Below are positions 44,241 through 53,784 of a DNA stretch of 64,000 bases, piece by piece (the first letter of the stretch is position 1; each line of letters starts with the position of its first letter). The stretch is from JANWJE01 sp044326545. Lineage in GTDB: Bacteria > Chlamydiota > Chlamydiia > Chlamydiales > Parachlamydiaceae. Made by a program: the position numbers and the translations under genes. Below the pieces are notes generated by a model. It did not search any database. It was not told the origin of the DNA and saw nothing but the letters and a program-made list of their open reading frames with translations. The stretch spans positions 1-64,000 of the forward strand of contig JBIRBM010000001.1 in assembly GCA_044326545.1 (NCBI GenBank), written 5' to 3'.

Positions 44241-45755
44241 TTTAGCTTTCGGTATCAACTTGATTAAATTGCCCGCCGCCCCTTCATAGAACAGATTTCC
44301 CTTATAAAAAGGTTGGATCATTGTTCCTTGGGTCATTGCAGGAAGCAGCGGAGAGCGGGCTAATTCACGCCCTGTTTTAGCCTCCCTCCAAATGGCAAAA
44401 TCGTGCTTATTCTGGCCGGGAATTTCGAATCCGGGGATGTGAGTCCCTACAAGAACCCTCCTTTTTTTGGGCCCTATAAGTGCGGTGAATTCAGTCGTTC
44501 TTTGGTTGGCTGTCCACACGATTTCCAATTTCTCGGCGCTCATTTTTAAAGCGGCAATTTTACCGGGTAAGGCATCGCTTGCATAAATTAAATCGTTCTC
44601 AGGATCCACAGATAGTGACATAGGAGCCCAGCTCACTGCCTCTGTTCCTCCTGGCCCCTGTGTTGAAAAAGCCGCTTTAAGCAAAGGAGGAATGGGATCT
44701 CCCAGAAAAGGCTGTTTTTTATAGAGTTTAGAAGCATCCCCTTGATTGATCGCAATCACATCTAAAGGGGTCGATGCGGGAAGTGTATTGGTTTGCGCAA
44801 CAACCCAGTCATTCATGACAGAAAAAGAGGTGCACAGCGTTTGACCAGGGGAGGTGATCGTTCCGGGATTCCACTCATGATCAAGAATAAATTGTCCTTT
44901 GACAATTTCATAACGAATCGCTGTTGTGGACTCAAGTAAATAGACATACTCGCGCCCTTGAAATCGTCCAATCGTTGGACGAGCCCCTACAGGCGCTGGC
45001 AACGTAATCGACTCAATCACTTGCATTGTGATTGGATTGATAGAGACTAAAATTGAAGGGGGAACGTCTTGCGGATCTGGACAATCGAGCAAAGCATCCG
45101 GGCCTTGTTCGGTGCATCCGGCTTGTCGATACACTGATTTCATGACGATCGTTCCATCCGCTGTCGCATTAAAACCATTAAATGAGGTGTTCTCAGGTAA
45201 AGCCCCTCCGGTTGGCAACTCAAGCGTGGTGATCAAGCGTCCTGTTCGCGCATCAAGTTTTGATAACCGATACCCATAACTGACATAAAGATATCCATCT
45301 TGCAAAATTCCAAGAGATCCGGGGTAGTCCCATTGCCCATTTTTTTGGGTATCAATGAGCTGATGATACCAAATAGGTTCAAGCGTACGTGGATCCACTT
45401 GAGCCACAAAAGCTCCGATAGAACCGGCGTCATCACCATATCCTCCGCCGTAAATAAAGACACGGCGATGGTCAAGATAACACATGTTGTATCCGGAAGG
45501 ATAAATGGGCTTTGACTTGACAATCCTCACCCTATTTTTTTTCTTATAAGACCCTCCAAATATAGCCTTCGGAAATACATGAGAGCGGCCGGAATTATAG
45601 TGTTCAAACGAAGATAAGGAGGGAAGCCAAGGCCTATTTGCCGACACTGCGCATACAGAATCGATAAAAAACAATAGGGAGAGGATCGCGATGACTGTGG
45701 ATGAGAAGAAGTTTAATCCTCTTGAAAAATAAAAAAAGCCAACAGGATGGGACAT
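44232..45755 (-). CDS. Secreted beta-propeller-like repeat protein
   Basis: 507 residues, start after AAGGAAAA (MSHPVGFFYFSRG). A Sec signal peptide (SSTVIAILSLLFFIDSVCAVSA) precedes repeated short beta units with Asp/Gly turns (GSIGAFVAQVDPRTLEPIWY; LSKLDARTGRLITTLELPTG; ILVSINPITMQVIESITLPA; FAIWREAKTGRELARSPLLP), a pattern of PQQ/quinoprotein-like propellers. No heme motif was seen. Likely exported to the periplasm or outer surface. The C terminus is provided by a family C repeat. No enzymatic function can be assigned. Confidence 0.7.
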   Translation of the reverse strand: MSHPVGFFYFSRGLNFFSSTVIAILSLLFFIDSVCAVSANRPWLPSLSSFEHYNSGRSHVFPKAIFGGSYKKKNRVRIVKSKPIYPSGYNMCYLDHRRVFIYGGGYGDDAGSIGAFVAQVDPRTLEPIWYHQLIDTQKNGQWDYPGSLGILQDGYLYVSYGYRLSKLDARTGRLITTLELPTGGALPENTSFNGFNATADGTIVMKSVYRQAGCTEQGPDALLDCPDPQDVPPSILVSINPITMQVIESITLPAPVGARPTIGRFQGREYVYLLESTTAIRYEIVKGQFILDHEWNPGTITSPGQTLCTSFSVMNDWVVAQTNTLPASTPLDVIAINQGDASKLYKKQPFLGDPIPPLLKAAFSTQGPGGTEAVSWAPMSLSVDPENDLIYASDALPGKIAALKMSAEKLEIVWTANQRTTEFTALIGPKKRRVLVGTHIPGFEIPGQNKHDFAIWREAKTGRELARSPLLPAMTQGTMIQPFYKGNLFYEGAAGNLIKLIPKAKGV

Positions 45756-46122
45756 GATGTTTTCCTTCATAGGTAAGATCATTGACAGAACAGTAAAGAA
45801 TGAGATAACCGAAAAGAAAATAGGAGTCAATTATTCTATTCCACATTTTCTTGGCCCAGAACCTTCTTTTTTGAAAAAGGTATTGTTAAAATTTTAATTT
45901 ATTATTTTTTGTTTTATGTGATTGTTTTTGTTTGATTTTTGTTTGTTAATTTTTATTTTGATTGATTAAAATAATTTATTTACTTTATGCAAGTCATCTG
46001 TTGTTAGTTGTTTGTGTATTCATAATTTATTGACTTAAATTTAATTGCAGCTAATTTTTAACTTGTGTATCTTTTCTTCGAAATAAGAAGTTTGTAATTT
46101 TTTTAGTTTGGATAAAATAAAA
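45756..46122. other. AT-rich divergent promoter region
   Basis: 367 bases between the beta-propeller and kinase genes, running very AT-rich and T-rich from about 45885 to 46100 (for example TTATTTTTTGTTTTATGTGA). Clearly richer in A/T than flanking genes. It must contain promoters for both divergent genes, but I find no clear consensus. The composition suits H-NS-type silencing or recent acquisition. Confidence 0.5.
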
Positions 46123-47547
46123 ATGAGTGCTCAATTAATAAATTCTGGTTATTTGAATCAAGACATTTCCCCTTTGATTCCTAACATGCCAACGGGAATC
46201 CCTGAACAAAAGATTAAATCTCCAAAGAAAAGAGAAAGAGAGGATCAAGATGAAAATCGGGGTGTCGTCATCAATGCTCTCTTCGGTAAAAAGATTCCTC
46301 TTGCAGTCTCTGATATTCAAAAGGCTCCCAAAGAAGTCCCAACTGTTTTTACCATTCAAAAGGCTCCTTTTCTTCAGTGTGTTGAGGATGTTTTTTCCTC
46401 TTCAGACGATGACAGTGTTGCGTTAAGTCCATTTTCTGATTGGACTGATCAAGAGCGATTGGATGCAGTCAATCAACTCGATAGGATGAAAATTCCCTTA
46501 GGGCGCTCCTGTCTGCTTAAGATCTATCAAGTCTTAAAAAATTTTCAAAAGCATTTATGTGAAAACAGGCGGGTCAGTTATCCTGCTCGTTACCATGTCA
46601 GTAGCACGACGTTGGAAAATAGCTCGATCGCTTTTGATCTGGAGATCTATCATAATAAAAAAGCCAATCTGATATTTCCAACAATTCAAGCAAACCATAT
46701 TCAATCAGGAACATCTAAACGTGTCTATCGCGTTTTTGCTCTTGGAAGTCCACGCATCAGAGCTTATGGAGAAGTTTTTCCACCCTCAAGTGTTGACAAG
46801 ATTGAGGTATTTCATGAGATCGGTGCAAGAGAGCAAGAAGGGCTCATCAAATTTCAGGATAAAGAGTGGATCGCCAAAATTTATCGTATTTTTTATCAGC
46901 ATGTGATTGTGAATGGTCAAGAATTCAATCGTCAAGTGATCGAAATGAAGTGTTATCAAGGAGATCTATTCGATCTTATGACTCAGACGCAATTATCGAA
47001 TCAGACTAAACTCTCTTATAGTATTCAGCTGATGCAAGCATTAGCCGATATCCACGACGAACAATTGATTCATCGCGACATTAAACCTGAAAACATACTC
47101 GTTGATGGAGAGAAGATTGGATTGACTGATTTTGGAACCATGTGCAAAGAAAATGATAGACGATTAAAAATGATTCCGGTGGGAACGAAGGGGTATTTAG
47201 CTCCGGAATTAATGATCAGAAGGAGTGAGCAGTTAGAATGTGTGGCTGAAAGAGAGGTGTTGAGCGAAGAAAAAATTGGCGTTAGTTTAGACATATGGGC
47301 AGCGGGATGCACGTTATGGTTATTATGGGGAGAGGGTCATGTCTATCCATGGTATGAGGATGCGATAACTCAGTCTCCTGATTATTCAGTGGTTTTAGAC
47401 AAGATCAAGAGATTTGATCGAGCTCATATTGATCCTAAAAACAAGATGATGTTTATCATTTGGAATATGCTCCGTTATGACTCGCAACAGCGCTGGTCTG
47501 CAAGGGAGGTCTTAGAACAATTGAAGGGGGGGAAGATGGACGCATAA
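46123..47547 (+). CDS. Ser/Thr protein kinase with long N-terminal extension
   Basis: 474 residues. The first ~180 are low-complexity and unrecognised (with a basic KRERED patch). The kinase C-lobe is clear: HRDIKPEN (about 318-325), DFG (about 337), VGTKGYLAPEL activation segment, DIWAAGCTLW. The N-lobe is degenerate: a Gly-poor loop (GTSKRVYRVFALG) is followed by RAYGEVFPP where AxK is expected, so I cannot place the beta3 lysine. No leader or TM helix. It may be catalytically altered. Second kinase in the window, unrelated in context to the T3SS kinase. Upstream TTG rejected. Confidence 0.75.
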   Translation: MSAQLINSGYLNQDISPLIPNMPTGIPEQKIKSPKKREREDQDENRGVVINALFGKKIPLAVSDIQKAPKEVPTVFTIQKAPFLQCVEDVFSSSDDDSVALSPFSDWTDQERLDAVNQLDRMKIPLGRSCLLKIYQVLKNFQKHLCENRRVSYPARYHVSSTTLENSSIAFDLEIYHNKKANLIFPTIQANHIQSGTSKRVYRVFALGSPRIRAYGEVFPPSSVDKIEVFHEIGAREQEGLIKFQDKEWIAKIYRIFYQHVIVNGQEFNRQVIEMKCYQGDLFDLMTQTQLSNQTKLSYSIQLMQALADIHDEQLIHRDIKPENILVDGEKIGLTDFGTMCKENDRRLKMIPVGTKGYLAPELMIRRSEQLECVAEREVLSEEKIGVSLDIWAAGCTLWLLWGEGHVYPWYEDAITQSPDYSVVLDKIKRFDRAHIDPKNKMMFIIWNMLRYDSQQRWSAREVLEQLKGGKMDA

Positions 47548-47561
47548 GGCTCATGCGGCAC

Positions 47562-50500
47562 TTATGGGATAGGAAATCCGCCTCTTTTACGCGATCTTTT
47601 TGATTGTTTTTGTAAATTATAGGTCGGTTTTTTGATATTTCCTTGAATAGAGACTGTGAAAAGCTCTGCAATTTTAAAAATGAGATTGTATTGTTTCATT
47701 CTGACGTTAACCAAAAGATTGCCGTCAAAGTCGACCCAAGAAGGATCGGAACCTGCAAGATAGAATTTCGATCCTTTTCCTTCGCTAAACACATCTTTAA
47801 AACGGTTTAAATAAAATCGATCTCCAAAGAGGCTAAAATAAATGGTTCCTGAAACAGGGTTGAGGACTTTGGGGTCTAATCCTAATCTTAAAATAATTTC
47901 TGCAGGAATGGCAAAAAGAGGATGAAGGGCATTTTTACGAGAGGAATGAAAAAATTGAAGATAGCCTGACCCTTTCCATGTTCGAATGTCTTCTAAATCT
48001 CCTGTTAGATTGTGTAGATCAATTTTTTTAAAAATAAGCGATCGAAATTTTGAATGTCCTTGTGATTGATTGTCTGTATCCCTTAACAAGCTCGGTTTTA
48101 AATCACGTATAGATAGACGGGGAATTGAAAAAGTCCATTTATGGGGGGATTCTTCGTTTAAAATCACTCCATTGAGAGCTTTGGCATTTCCCGCGACATC
48201 TTGAATCAGCAGATTTTGGATATCCAATCGCCCCGGAACATATTGAATAGTTGCGTCAAGTTTTTGCATTTGATATCCTTTGAAAATGGGATCGACGCTG
48301 GCAATGCTCCCTTTTAAAGAAATGGCTTGCAATAAGGAGGGCCCTTTATCGGGATGTAACCAGACATTGCCATTTAAGGTATAAAGCGATCCTATTTTTA
48401 ATTTTCTAATCGTCTCTGCTATATTTGGAGAAAGAATGTTGCTCATCTTATTAAAATCGATGTCGACTTTGCCTTGCAATGAAATCCAATCGCTCTCTTC
48501 TAAAGAAGAGTGATTCTCTTTTAAAAGGAAAGAACAGCCACTAAAGTCACCCTCCATCGAACGAATCGCTAAGCGTTTTCCCGGGGGATTGATCCATTTT
48601 ATCACCAGAGGTTTTAAATCCCCCAAAGCCGTCAAGCAGCACTCTCCCTCTTCGTAAGAGGGCTTCTTAGCGTGTCCTGCAATTTTGAAGGGCAGTTGCT
48701 CCTCCTGAGATGACGCGCTGAATTCAAGCTTGTCGTCGAAAATGTCGAGCTGAATCTCTTTAAGATGGTATTCTCGATTTTTAAACCAATAAAGCCCATC
48801 TTCTAAATGAATGTGTAAAAGATGTTGATTCGAAGAGCTCTCTTCAACGGTGATCCTTCCTTGAAGGTGATCCTGCTTTTTTGAACAGACAATGACCTCT
48901 TTCGCAGAATTGTCTAACATCTCGGGAAAATGATGGTGAAAGGCTTCTCCAACAGATTCAAGTTGCTGATGAGGAATTTGAAAAGAGGCCGCAAGTGATT
49001 GAATCGATTCTGTGGGTAATCTGTAGTTGAATGCCTTTAAGTGAAGAAAAGCGTGATCGCAAAGTTCAAAGCGGACATTATCCAACCGAATAAAATCATG
49101 AGGTTTGAATCTGATTTGAAAGCTATTTAAAACGTTTAAAGGGCAATTTCTTAGAGTAAAATTATTCACTTTGCCTAATAAATTGACTTCACATTCATCC
49201 ATCGCATGAGGTGCCAGTAAATTCCACTCGATGCTGCCTGTCAGGCTTAAGATCCCTTTGGGCCACCATTTAGCTGCAAAAGATTTGAATGGAGAGAAAT
49301 CATCTAATTTTGATAAATCAATTTGGCAAAATTTAAGGTGTGCTTTGAGATAACCCGCTTCTTGGAGCCATTCTCCATCCATTCCAAGCAAGACTGTCTG
49401 ACCCGCTTTTAATCCAAGAGATGGAATTCTCCATCGGTCTTCCATTTCCAAGAGTTCTCCATAGGCGTTCCAATCATCCCATTGAAGCTGATCGATGATC
49501 CATTTTTTATTTTGTTTGCTCCCTTTAATTAAACCAAAGTGCTCGGATGAGTTTCCTTGTTTCACGTGATTGGCTTCTAAAAGATAAGAATAACTGCCGT
49601 CGGGTCTATAGTTTAAGGCAAGAGACCCTTCTGCCTGTAAAGGAAGAAAGGTTCCAATCTTATCGATGATTGAGTGAGAGACGAAAAATAATCCGGTATG
49701 ACGAAATCGATTCAGATCTTGAAGAAGGTGATTGAAATCAAATGAGGAGGTAAACTCTAAATGTTCAAGGTTCGACCCATTTCTTAATTGACACTTCCAT
49801 GTTGTTGGGTAGATTGAGCTGAAATGAGAAAGACTCGAATCCAGTTGAAGCGTTTTAATTCCATCTGCCTCATCTTCTGTACGACCGACTAAACGAAGAA
49901 GTTCATCGCCTTTATCTTTAACGGAAATGTCAATTTCGATATTGGGTTCTGCCTTATTGTGAATCCGGATACTTGGGCTGCTGAATAGGTATTCCTCTAA
50001 ACGGCGAGGCTTTCCAACTAAAAGCGCCCCCTGAATGTCGCTAAATGTCAGTAACTGGTGTTGATGATCATACTCAATATCGCTGTAAATTCCTTTAAGG
50101 GCCATGTCGGCTCCCTCCAAACAGAGGGTTCCATTGTTAATCACGCCTTGAATATTTGCTTTTAAATGATAATCTAAAGGAAAAAAAGAGAATGTTAATT
50201 GCAGTCCATGTTCCTTTCCGGAAATCTCTCCTTCCAAAGGAAGGTGATAAAGAAGTGAGGGGGGTGCAATGCGGGCCAGAAGGTGTTGAATATTCGAAAT
50301 ATTTCCCGACAGCGAAGGACAAGTGAGCTTCAAATCAAAAACACCAGGAGCAGGGTCTCGATAATCAAGTTCTAATTCACCGCCAAAATCAAGCCCTTCG
50401 CAGGTCGCTTCGATTGGATGAATCCGGATCAAGCCATTTTCAAATCGGATCAATCCTTCGATATCATGGAAAAGTAATCCGGTATTTTTTTCAAAATATG

Positions 50501-52682
50501 AAGCTGAGTGAAAAGGTAAGGTCCCTTGATAAGCATGCGTGTCAAGATTGAGTTGATGGGAACCCACAAACTGTCCGGGTATTGCGGCATGGACATCTGG
50601 AATTTCAATGCACAAATCTTCATTTTCGATTTTCAGATGATCGGCATCATATTTAATCGAGAGAAACTTATCATCGAAAGAGCCTTTGAATTCTCCTTCT
50701 CCGGACAAGGATAAAATATCGTTGCGAAAAAGAAAGGGGGATAAATATTTTTCTAAAGGCAATTTTTGTGCGTGAAACCATCCTATAGGAATATATTTGA
50801 AATGTTTACCATCATCGATTTTTTTAAATTCACATCCAAAATGAAATAAATCGGTTTCTTCGACCGCCTCCGTCCGCTGAATATGGAGGGTGCCTCCCAA
50901 TTCAATCTGTTGAGGACCTTTTTTAAGATTAGCCAGGACGATCATACGGTTGTGATGAAAATGTTTTCGAATTCCCTCCTGGAGGAGATCCGGAAATAAA
51001 TCTGAGATGTCTTGGACCCTCCCATCTAATTTAAAAGTGACAAGCTCTTTTTGATCTCCCCATTCGATATCCATTTTTCCTTTGAGCCCTGCAACTTGTA
51101 ATGTCATGAGGGAATGGTTGATCTGCCCTTCCTGAACAAATAGATGTGCTTGAATATTTGTGAAAGGTAAGGGGGGGAGCAGATTTTCGCAACGGACCGT
51201 GCCGTCTTCTAAATGAAGCGCGCCATTTACACTTTGCCACCCGTTCTCCTCTTGCAAGTTGATTTTTCCATGCCCTTGAACTTTGGCAAATTCACAACAC
51301 AGAGTCCACGGTTTTACCTTGAAACGGACATGGGAGGCTTGAAATTCTTTAATTGCCAGCTCGCCAATTCCTTGGTTGGTCAGATTTGCCTCTAGTGACG
51401 TATTGAATAGCCCCTCTTCGAACACAACGTCATTAAACATTGACCAGCGAGTTGCTAAAAGAGGTTGTAAAAGATGACATTCTGAATAAGAAAGCTTTTC
51501 ACATTCTAATTTGATCTGTTTCATCCCATTTTCTAATCGATTTAAAGCCAGATGGATTTTACCATCCGGTTTCTCTTCTTTTGAGAAAGAAAGAGTTAAA
51601 TTTAATCCAAGAGAGCGGCGAGGATTCAGATGCGCTTCACCATCAAGCGACCATTGGCAGGGAGAGTCCACGTCTCCTTCCTCTGCTTTAAAGTTAAGCA
51701 CAGCCGTTTCGACATCATCAAATTGGATGCTGCCAATCATCTGATGAATCTGCCACTCTTGTGTAAGGGAGCGGTAAGAAAGAAAAGCCGGCTTAAGAAT
51801 CTCTAATTTTCCGATCGAAGGCAAATAGGAGGGGAGGAGAGAATCGATTTTTTCATTTTTGCTTAAAGTGAGTTGAGCCTCCTCAATCTTTGCTTTGATG
51901 TCATGTTGTAAACTATGGAAAGCCAAATGGCTAATCAAAAGATCTCCTTCAAGATAGGGGCGTTGCATTTTTGGGAAAATGGCTTTTATTTCTCCTTGCA
52001 GGTTTCCTTCGGTGATGATCAAACAAGGGAGGTGTATCCCTAAAAAATCAGCCAAGCTCATCAAAGAGACGCAATGGAGATGTTCGCATTTGCATGTCAC
52101 TTCGAATCCATCAAGAGTTTTGACCGTTTGCAGAATCAGAGATTGAGGTTGAGGGTCGGGGCGATCAAAGTGGAGCTTAAGATATCCTCCTTCTTGATGA
52201 TTAAAATCTAAATCAAATTTGACGTTATCTGAAGACCCATGCACAAGCCATGTGATCGTCCCCTCCTTGATATGCAAATGAGGATGTGTTTTTAGCCAGC
52301 GATGTTGTCGGTTGAATAATGTATCGAACTTTTTCCATTGAGAATGAAGAGGGGCATCAAAGCGCCAATTGGGCTGTTCAACATGAATGTTAACATCCAA
52401 TCGCCCCTCCCAAAGATTCAGATCAAAGTCTAATGCTATTTTTTCAGCGATAAAAGAGTGGTGATGCTCGAATTGAGGTTTCATCAAGACAAGTTGATGA
52501 TCTTGTAAAAACGCCTCCTCGTATTCAAAAGAGATTCCCCATTTTGCTGCAGAGTAAGCTTGGAGAGACCAACTAGCCAGACAGGTCAAGATAGGGCGGT
52601 AAAAAAGAAGAGCTAGAAAAACGAGGAGGGGGGCAGCTACCCAGCCAATTCGTTTCATGATTTTGCTCATCAGTGGTTTCAT
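47562..52682 (-). CDS. Giant AsmA/TamB-like inner-membrane-anchored protein
   Basis: 1706 residues. One N-terminal TM helix (IGWVAAPLLVFLALLFYRPI) followed by some 1600 residues of repeated short beta-strand motifs (for example LDFDLNLWEGRLDVNIHVEQ, LEGDLLISHLAF, LQGKVDIDFNKM, FSLFGDRFYLNRF) with no enzyme motif, ending in a basic tail. This is the plan of AsmA-superfamily lipid-transfer bridges (TamB, YhdP, YdbH) that span the periplasm. The fit is structural style, not a clear alignment; a beta-groove for lipid transport to the outer membrane is inferred. The stop lies 15 bases from the convergent kinase gene. Confidence 0.72.
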   Translation of the reverse strand: MKPLMSKIMKRIGWVAAPLLVFLALLFYRPILTCLASWSLQAYSAAKWGISFEYEEAFLQDHQLVLMKPQFEHHHSFIAEKIALDFDLNLWEGRLDVNIHVEQPNWRFDAPLHSQWKKFDTLFNRQHRWLKTHPHLHIKEGTITWLVHGSSDNVKFDLDFNHQEGGYLKLHFDRPDPQPQSLILQTVKTLDGFEVTCKCEHLHCVSLMSLADFLGIHLPCLIITEGNLQGEIKAIFPKMQRPYLEGDLLISHLAFHSLQHDIKAKIEEAQLTLSKNEKIDSLLPSYLPSIGKLEILKPAFLSYRSLTQEWQIHQMIGSIQFDDVETAVLNFKAEEGDVDSPCQWSLDGEAHLNPRRSLGLNLTLSFSKEEKPDGKIHLALNRLENGMKQIKLECEKLSYSECHLLQPLLATRWSMFNDVVFEEGLFNTSLEANLTNQGIGELAIKEFQASHVRFKVKPWTLCCEFAKVQGHGKINLQEENGWQSVNGALHLEDGTVRCENLLPPLPFTNIQAHLFVQEGQINHSLMTLQVAGLKGKMDIEWGDQKELVTFKLDGRVQDISDLFPDLLQEGIRKHFHHNRMIVLANLKKGPQQIELGGTLHIQRTEAVEETDLFHFGCEFKKIDDGKHFKYIPIGWFHAQKLPLEKYLSPFLFRNDILSLSGEGEFKGSFDDKFLSIKYDADHLKIENEDLCIEIPDVHAAIPGQFVGSHQLNLDTHAYQGTLPFHSASYFEKNTGLLFHDIEGLIRFENGLIRIHPIEATCEGLDFGGELELDYRDPAPGVFDLKLTCPSLSGNISNIQHLLARIAPPSLLYHLPLEGEISGKEHGLQLTFSFFPLDYHLKANIQGVINNGTLCLEGADMALKGIYSDIEYDHQHQLLTFSDIQGALLVGKPRRLEEYLFSSPSIRIHNKAEPNIEIDISVKDKGDELLRLVGRTEDEADGIKTLQLDSSLSHFSSIYPTTWKCQLRNGSNLEHLEFTSSFDFNHLLQDLNRFRHTGLFFVSHSIIDKIGTFLPLQAEGSLALNYRPDGSYSYLLEANHVKQGNSSEHFGLIKGSKQNKKWIIDQLQWDDWNAYGELLEMEDRWRIPSLGLKAGQTVLLGMDGEWLQEAGYLKAHLKFCQIDLSKLDDFSPFKSFAAKWWPKGILSLTGSIEWNLLAPHAMDECEVNLLGKVNNFTLRNCPLNVLNSFQIRFKPHDFIRLDNVRFELCDHAFLHLKAFNYRLPTESIQSLAASFQIPHQQLESVGEAFHHHFPEMLDNSAKEVIVCSKKQDHLQGRITVEESSSNQHLLHIHLEDGLYWFKNREYHLKEIQLDIFDDKLEFSASSQEEQLPFKIAGHAKKPSYEEGECCLTALGDLKPLVIKWINPPGKRLAIRSMEGDFSGCSFLLKENHSSLEESDWISLQGKVDIDFNKMSNILSPNIAETIRKLKIGSLYTLNGNVWLHPDKGPSLLQAISLKGSIASVDPIFKGYQMQKLDATIQYVPGRLDIQNLLIQDVAGNAKALNGVILNEESPHKWTFSIPRLSIRDLKPSLLRDTDNQSQGHSKFRSLIFKKIDLHNLTGDLEDIRTWKGSGYLQFFHSSRKNALHPLFAIPAEIILRLGLDPKVLNPVSGTIYFSLFGDRFYLNRFKDVFSEGKGSKFYLAGSDPSWVDFDGNLLVNVRMKQYNLIFKIAELFTVSIQGNIKKPTYNLQKQSKRSRKRGGFPIP

Positions 52683-52803
52683 TTTGAATGATGATGTTAT
52701 AATTTTCGCAATTAAATGGAATTATGCAAGAAATTCTATTATTTTGGCTTTGCAATTTTTAAAGCCCGAGCCTTTGAGAGAGCCAACATGTTCACTCTGA
52801 GAT

Positions 52804-52896
52804 TGAATCACTCACCTTAGAACCTGTTTAGAATCTTTGATCGGATGCTTTGGCTTCAGTGCAAATAATGCTCCTAGTGCGTAAGGTGAGTGAATC
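52804..52896. repeat. Family A repeat carrying a family B end (chimera)
   Basis: Outer arms TGAATCACTCACCTTA / TAAGGTGAGTGAATCA belong to family A, but the left interior reads AGAACCTGTTTAGAATCTTTGATC, a family B end. The remaining interior (TTGGCTTCAGTGCAAATAATGC) is family A again. Records one element inserting in or recombining with the other. Nothing else was recognised in 52683-53052 apart from a family A half end at 53011-53036. Confidence 0.75.
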
Positions 52897-53052
52897 AGTA
52901 TCGCATTAGAATAACGTGTCATGTGTTTCTTTTGGAGAATTTTTCACAGCTTGTCTTTTTAATAATGATATGCGAAATTTAACCAAAGAGGCTTTGATTG
53001 AGGATTGTCTCTCATCTTACGCAATATAGGCTGGAATGTAGGAGAAAATGGA

Positions 53053-53538
53053 ATGAAATCGACAGAATTAATTAAAGAAATACGTGTAGGTTCCGCTAAT
53101 CTTCAGTTAGTGATGGAAGATCAAACTCCATTGATTGAATGGGAAGGAGAAACGTTTCAGCATCTGTGGTTGTTGATTCACCATATGCCCCTTCTTTGCG
53201 AGCTCTCCTATTTAGATCAGTTTGCCGATATTTCTAATTTTTTGTGGAAGGGGCTCCAATTTCAGTATATTCATTCTGTATCGGATTACCAAAGATTTTA
53301 TCTGCATCAAATTGATTGTGAAAAAAGGTGTCCAAGTGATGTATTCCAGTATCGTTTAACTGACTACAAAATTTTTGACGTCTCTGTCATGCATCCGCCT
53401 CTTCTTGAGGAAAAACGGCTCTATTATTTTGTCTTTAATACGTCGACAGGCCTGCCTTATCGGGTGGTTGCTCCTTTTCCATATCATGAAACTTCAACGG
53501 TTGTTCATTATCAAATTTTACCATTAAAAGTAGGTTAA
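53053..53538 (+). CDS. Conserved chlamydial protein, possibly CT276-like
   Basis: 161 residues from the ATG after TAGGAG (MKSTELIKEIRVGSANLQLV). Mixed alpha/beta content with Tyr/Phe-rich strands (LQFQYIHSVSDYQRFYLHQI, KRLYYFVFNTSTGLPYRVVA). No signal peptide or membrane segment. It precedes nqrB, where C. trachomatis has CT276/CT277, and that is the only basis for the tentative identity. The 48 upstream coding-frame bases contain a family A half-end (CTCATCTTACGCAATATAGG), so I exclude them. Confidence 0.6.
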   Translation: MKSTELIKEIRVGSANLQLVMEDQTPLIEWEGETFQHLWLLIHHMPLLCELSYLDQFADISNFLWKGLQFQYIHSVSDYQRFYLHQIDCEKRCPSDVFQYRLTDYKIFDVSVMHPPLLEEKRLYYFVFNTSTGLPYRVVAPFPYHETSTVVHYQILPLKVG

Positions 53539-53540
53539 GA

Positions 53541-53569
53541 ATAGGCGATATTTTCGAATATTGCCTATG
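53541..53569. terminator. Hairpin after the CT276-like gene
   Basis: ATAGGCGATATT, loop TTCG, then AATATTGCCTAT: 12-base arms with one G-T pair and a stable UUCG-type loop two bases after the stop codon. No U tract follows, but the position suits a terminator. Confidence 0.5.
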
Positions 53570-53635
53570 AAGCGATGTGACCACCCGCTTGTTAAAGAAC
53601 TTGAATAAAGGTTCATTATGAATTGATGACACGCC
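53568..53635. repeat. Family C repeat, right portion
   Basis: TATGAAGCGATGTGACCACCCGCTTG and GAATTGATGACACGCC match the inner block and outer end of family C in reverse sense; the left arm is missing or replaced by the hairpin above. Sits between the CT276-like gene and nqrB, so the pair may not be one operon. Confidence 0.6.
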
Positions 53636-53784
53636 CTAGCTTCAACCGATGAAATGTCGCGACTTATTTTTTTATTTGCAATTTCTTCTGAATTTGATAG
53701 CCTGGCAAAGGATGTATTCTTCCTTGGAAACGAAGCATTCCGATAATTTGTTCACCTCACGATTGAAAGATGAAAGGTAAAAGC

